Position numbers and translations under genes: made by a program. Below are positions 62,202 to 64,000 of a stretch of 64,000 nucleotides of DNA, piece by piece (within the stretch, counting starts at the first letter, position 1; each line of letters opens with the position of its first letter). The DNA is taken from the NCBI RefSeq assembly GCF_900111275.1, contig NZ_FOGR01000009.1, positions 1 to 64,000 on the forward strand. The letters run 5' to 3'. The notes under the pieces are model-generated. The model did not search any database, was not told the DNA's origin, and worked only from the letters and a program-made list of their open reading frames with translations. Origin of the DNA: Rhizobium sp. NFR03 (GTDB taxonomy: Bacteria > Pseudomonadota > Alphaproteobacteria > Rhizobiales > Rhizobiaceae).

Positions 62202-64000
62202 TCAGAAGTCTTCCCATGTTTCCTTCACTGCGGCGTTGCCGGAAAACGCCCTGACAACCTTGCCGGCGAGCTTCTGGACCGGTGACGGAAACGGTCGATG
62301 GGCTGGACCCGCGGCCATGATGGACGAAGTCTGGCGCGGTGTGCTGCTCATCTGGAACTGCGAAATCAGCTCACGCAGTCTGCCGCTCTCGCTGGCAAGC
62401 GTTGCACCCGCAGCGCTGGTCTCCTCGACCATCGCCGCATTCTGCTGAGTCACCTGATCCATCTGGTTTACCGCGGTGTTTACCTCGGCAAGACCAACGG
62501 ACTGCTCTTTCGCCGACGTGGCGATGGCGTCCATATGCTGGTTGACCATCACGATATAGCTTTCAATGGCCTTCAAGGCTTCGCCCGTATCGCTGACAAG
62601 CTTGACGCCGCTATGGACCTCGATGGAAGAGGTGCGGATCAGATCCTTGATCTCTTTTGCAGCCTGTGCCGATCTTTGCGCGAGTTCGCGCACTTCCTGT
62701 GCGACGACGGCAAAGCCCTTGCCAGCATCGCCGGCGCGAGCCGCCTCGACACCTGCGTTCAGCGCCAGCAGGTTGGTCTGGAAGGCGATCTCGTCGATCA
62801 CGCCAATGATATTCGAGACCTGATTGGACGAAGACTCGATTTTCTGCATGGCGTCAACCGCGTTGGCGACGACGCGGCCGGACTGAGCCGCGCTTTCATT
62901 CGCCTGCACTGCTATTTTACGTGCTTCTTCGGCGCGTTTGGACGAATTGGCGACGTTGACAGTAATCTGGTCGAGCGCGGCGGCAGTTTCTTCCAAGGCC
63001 GCTGCCTGCTGTTCCGTGCGTTTGGACAGGTCATCGGCGCTTGCGCTGACCTCACGGCTTCCGTTGTCTATGGCACCGGTTGCTTCGGCAACAGATTGCA
63101 GGGTTTCGGATAGTTGTCCAACTGCTGCATTGAAATCGGCGCGCAATGTTTCGAAATCGGGTGCAAACGGATCCGCTAGCTGGAAGGTGAGGTCGCCGCT
63201 TGCCAGATGTTTCAGGCCTTCACCCAGACCAGCCGTTGCCTGCGCCATTTCCTCAGCCCGAAGCCGGTCGGCTTCCAATGTGCGTCGGCGTTCTTCTTCC
63301 GTGGTGTTTCTGTTGGCTTCAGCTTCGGACTCAAGCTTCTTGTTGGCGATGGCGTTGGCCCGGAACACTTCGACGGCCGAAGCCATGTCGCCGATCTCGT
63401 CAGCACGGCCTTCGTAAGGAATGGCAGTGGCGTTGTCGCCTTCTGCGAGCTTCTTCATGGATGAGGTGATGTTCTGGATCGGACGCGCAATCCCGGATAC
63501 AGCGAACCAAATAGCAGTGGCAACAACGAGCATAGTAAATAATATCGAAAATACAGTTAACGTAATTGCTGATGAATATACCTGTTTGCTGGCATTATAA
63601 GCCACATCCATGCCACTTTTGTTGATTTTGACAAGCTCAGCCGAGGCTAACGTTATTTTCTCGCCAATAGGAGAAAGTTTATTATACAAAATATCTTTCG
63701 CGCCATCCACGTCACGTTTTTGGGAAATTGCAAGCAAGTTCGTACCGACGCGGTCGTAATCCTCCAAATTTGCGAGCATATCTTTGACGATGTCGGTTTC
63801 AATCTGGGAAGGCTGCATGCTTTGATAGTCGGAGATCGTATCGCGAAGTGCCTTCATGACATCCGAGATACGCTTCTCGAACTTATTCATATTGGCTTCG
63901 TCCGGTGAGAGAATATGGTCACGGTAAGCACCCCGGAGTTGTGATACATTCAGGGTGATTGTTTGTGCCGCGCTCAGGCTTGGCGTCCAGTTTGTCGCGA
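62202..64000 (-). CDS. methyl-accepting chemotaxis protein (5' end outside window)
   Basis: The reading frame stays open to the right edge, so the N-terminus and first membrane helix are missing. The visible part starts in a four-helix-bundle sensor (SLSAAQTITLNVSQLRGAYR), then a membrane helix (LTVFSILFTMLVVATAIWFA), HAMP, and the signalling domain with VVAQEVRELAQRSAQAAKEI. The C-terminus ends TWEDF, an xWxxF-type pentapeptide that tethers CheR/CheB. An internal ATG (63888-63890) is not the real start. A cheW remnant follows. Confidence 0.92.
   Translation of the reverse strand, partial: ATNWTPSLSAAQTITLNVSQLRGAYRDHILSPDEANMNKFEKRISDVMKALRDTISDYQSMQPSQIETDIVKDMLANLEDYDRVGTNLLAISQKRDVDGAKDILYNKLSPIGEKITLASAELVKINKSGMDVAYNASKQVYSSAITLTVFSILFTMLVVATAIWFAVSGIARPIQNITSSMKKLAEGDNATAIPYEGRADEIGDMASAVEVFRANAIANKKLESEAEANRNTTEEERRRTLEADRLRAEEMAQATAGLGEGLKHLASGDLTFQLADPFAPDFETLRADFNAAVGQLSETLQSVAEATGAIDNGSREVSASADDLSKRTEQQAAALEETAAALDQITVNVANSSKRAEEARKIAVQANESAAQSGRVVANAVDAMQKIESSSNQVSNIIGVIDEIAFQTNLLALNAGVEAARAGDAGKGFAVVAQEVRELAQRSAQAAKEIKDLIRTSSIEVHSGVKLVSDTGEALKAIESYIVMVNQHMDAIATSAKEQSVGLAEVNTAVNQMDQVTQQNAAMVEETSAAGATLASESGRLRELISQFQMSSTPRQTSSIMAAGPAHRPFPSPVQKLAGKVVRAFSGNAAVKETWEDF

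Noticed and set aside
1-64000. CRISPR arrays, tRNA or rRNA genes
   Set aside because: No regularly spaced repeats and no recognisable tRNA arms or rRNA segments were seen on either strand; a tRNAscan run would be needed to exclude a degenerate tRNA.

Overview
The window looks like part of a large plasmid or secondary replicon of an alphaproteobacterium of the order Hyphomicrobiales (Rhizobiales), most likely Rhizobiaceae. The main reasons are a complete repABC replication/partition operon with its antisense RNA signature, rhizobial-type insertion sequences (ISNCY and IS6 families), ExoF/ExoP-like export proteins, and high GC throughout except for an AT-rich intergenic island near 21.7-22.3 kb. 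No species assignment is possible from sequence reading alone.

Layout. (1) 1-320: 5' end of an ISNCY-family insertion sequence running off the left edge. (2) About 0.4-37.8 kb: a large exopolysaccharide (EPS) locus of Wzx/Wzy type. It holds an initiating WecA-type phosphotransferase, six probable glycosyltransferases, a Wzx flippase, a Wzy-like polymerase, ExoF/ExoP-like export and chain-length proteins, GDP-fucose synthesis (gmd, fcl), a cassette for an unusual modified sugar, pyruvyl and acetyl decoration enzymes, a secreted beta-helix protein, and glmS. The sugar cassette contains a cytidylyltransferase, C-methyltransferase, 3,5-epimerase, SDR epimerase, class III aminotransferase, PIG-L deacetylase and a DUF4910 metallopeptidase-like protein. 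Two LuxR-type regulators whose receiver domains lack the phospho-acceptor Asp, and a hybrid histidine kinase fused to a FixJ-like output, sit in the same locus. (3) 38.2-42.8 kb: a decayed zone with a frameshifted bluB, an intact chemoreceptor gene, a degenerate IS6 element and a frameshifted azlD. (4) 42.8-53.1 kb: a VirB-type type IV secretion operon (kikA/trbM-like, virB1-virB11, eexN and a VirB7-like lipoprotein) on the minus strand, with a divergent winged-helix regulator. No relaxase or coupling protein lies in the window. (5) 54.1-58.0 kb: repA, repB, a ctRNA and repC; RepC has an unusual C-terminal extension. (6) 58.1-64.0 kb: plasmid cargo and debris: a frameshifted VOC gene, a small zinc-finger protein, a diguanylate cyclase, a DUF305 membrane protein, an integrase remnant, a FitAB toxin-antitoxin pair, a decayed cheW and a chemoreceptor running off the right edge.

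How it works together (inference). GlmS and WecA would start a GlcNAc-type lipid-linked repeat. The glycosyltransferases extend it with fucose and the unusual sugar; acyl and pyruvyl groups are added. Wzx flips and Wzy polymerises the repeat, and ExoP/ExoF control length and export. Regulation is probably through the hybrid kinase and the two pseudo-receiver LuxR proteins, which flank a shared AT-rich control region. The most interesting candidate systems are the modified-sugar cassette (13.3-20.8 kb) and the phosphorylation-independent regulator pair with its kinase (12.4-24.8 kb).
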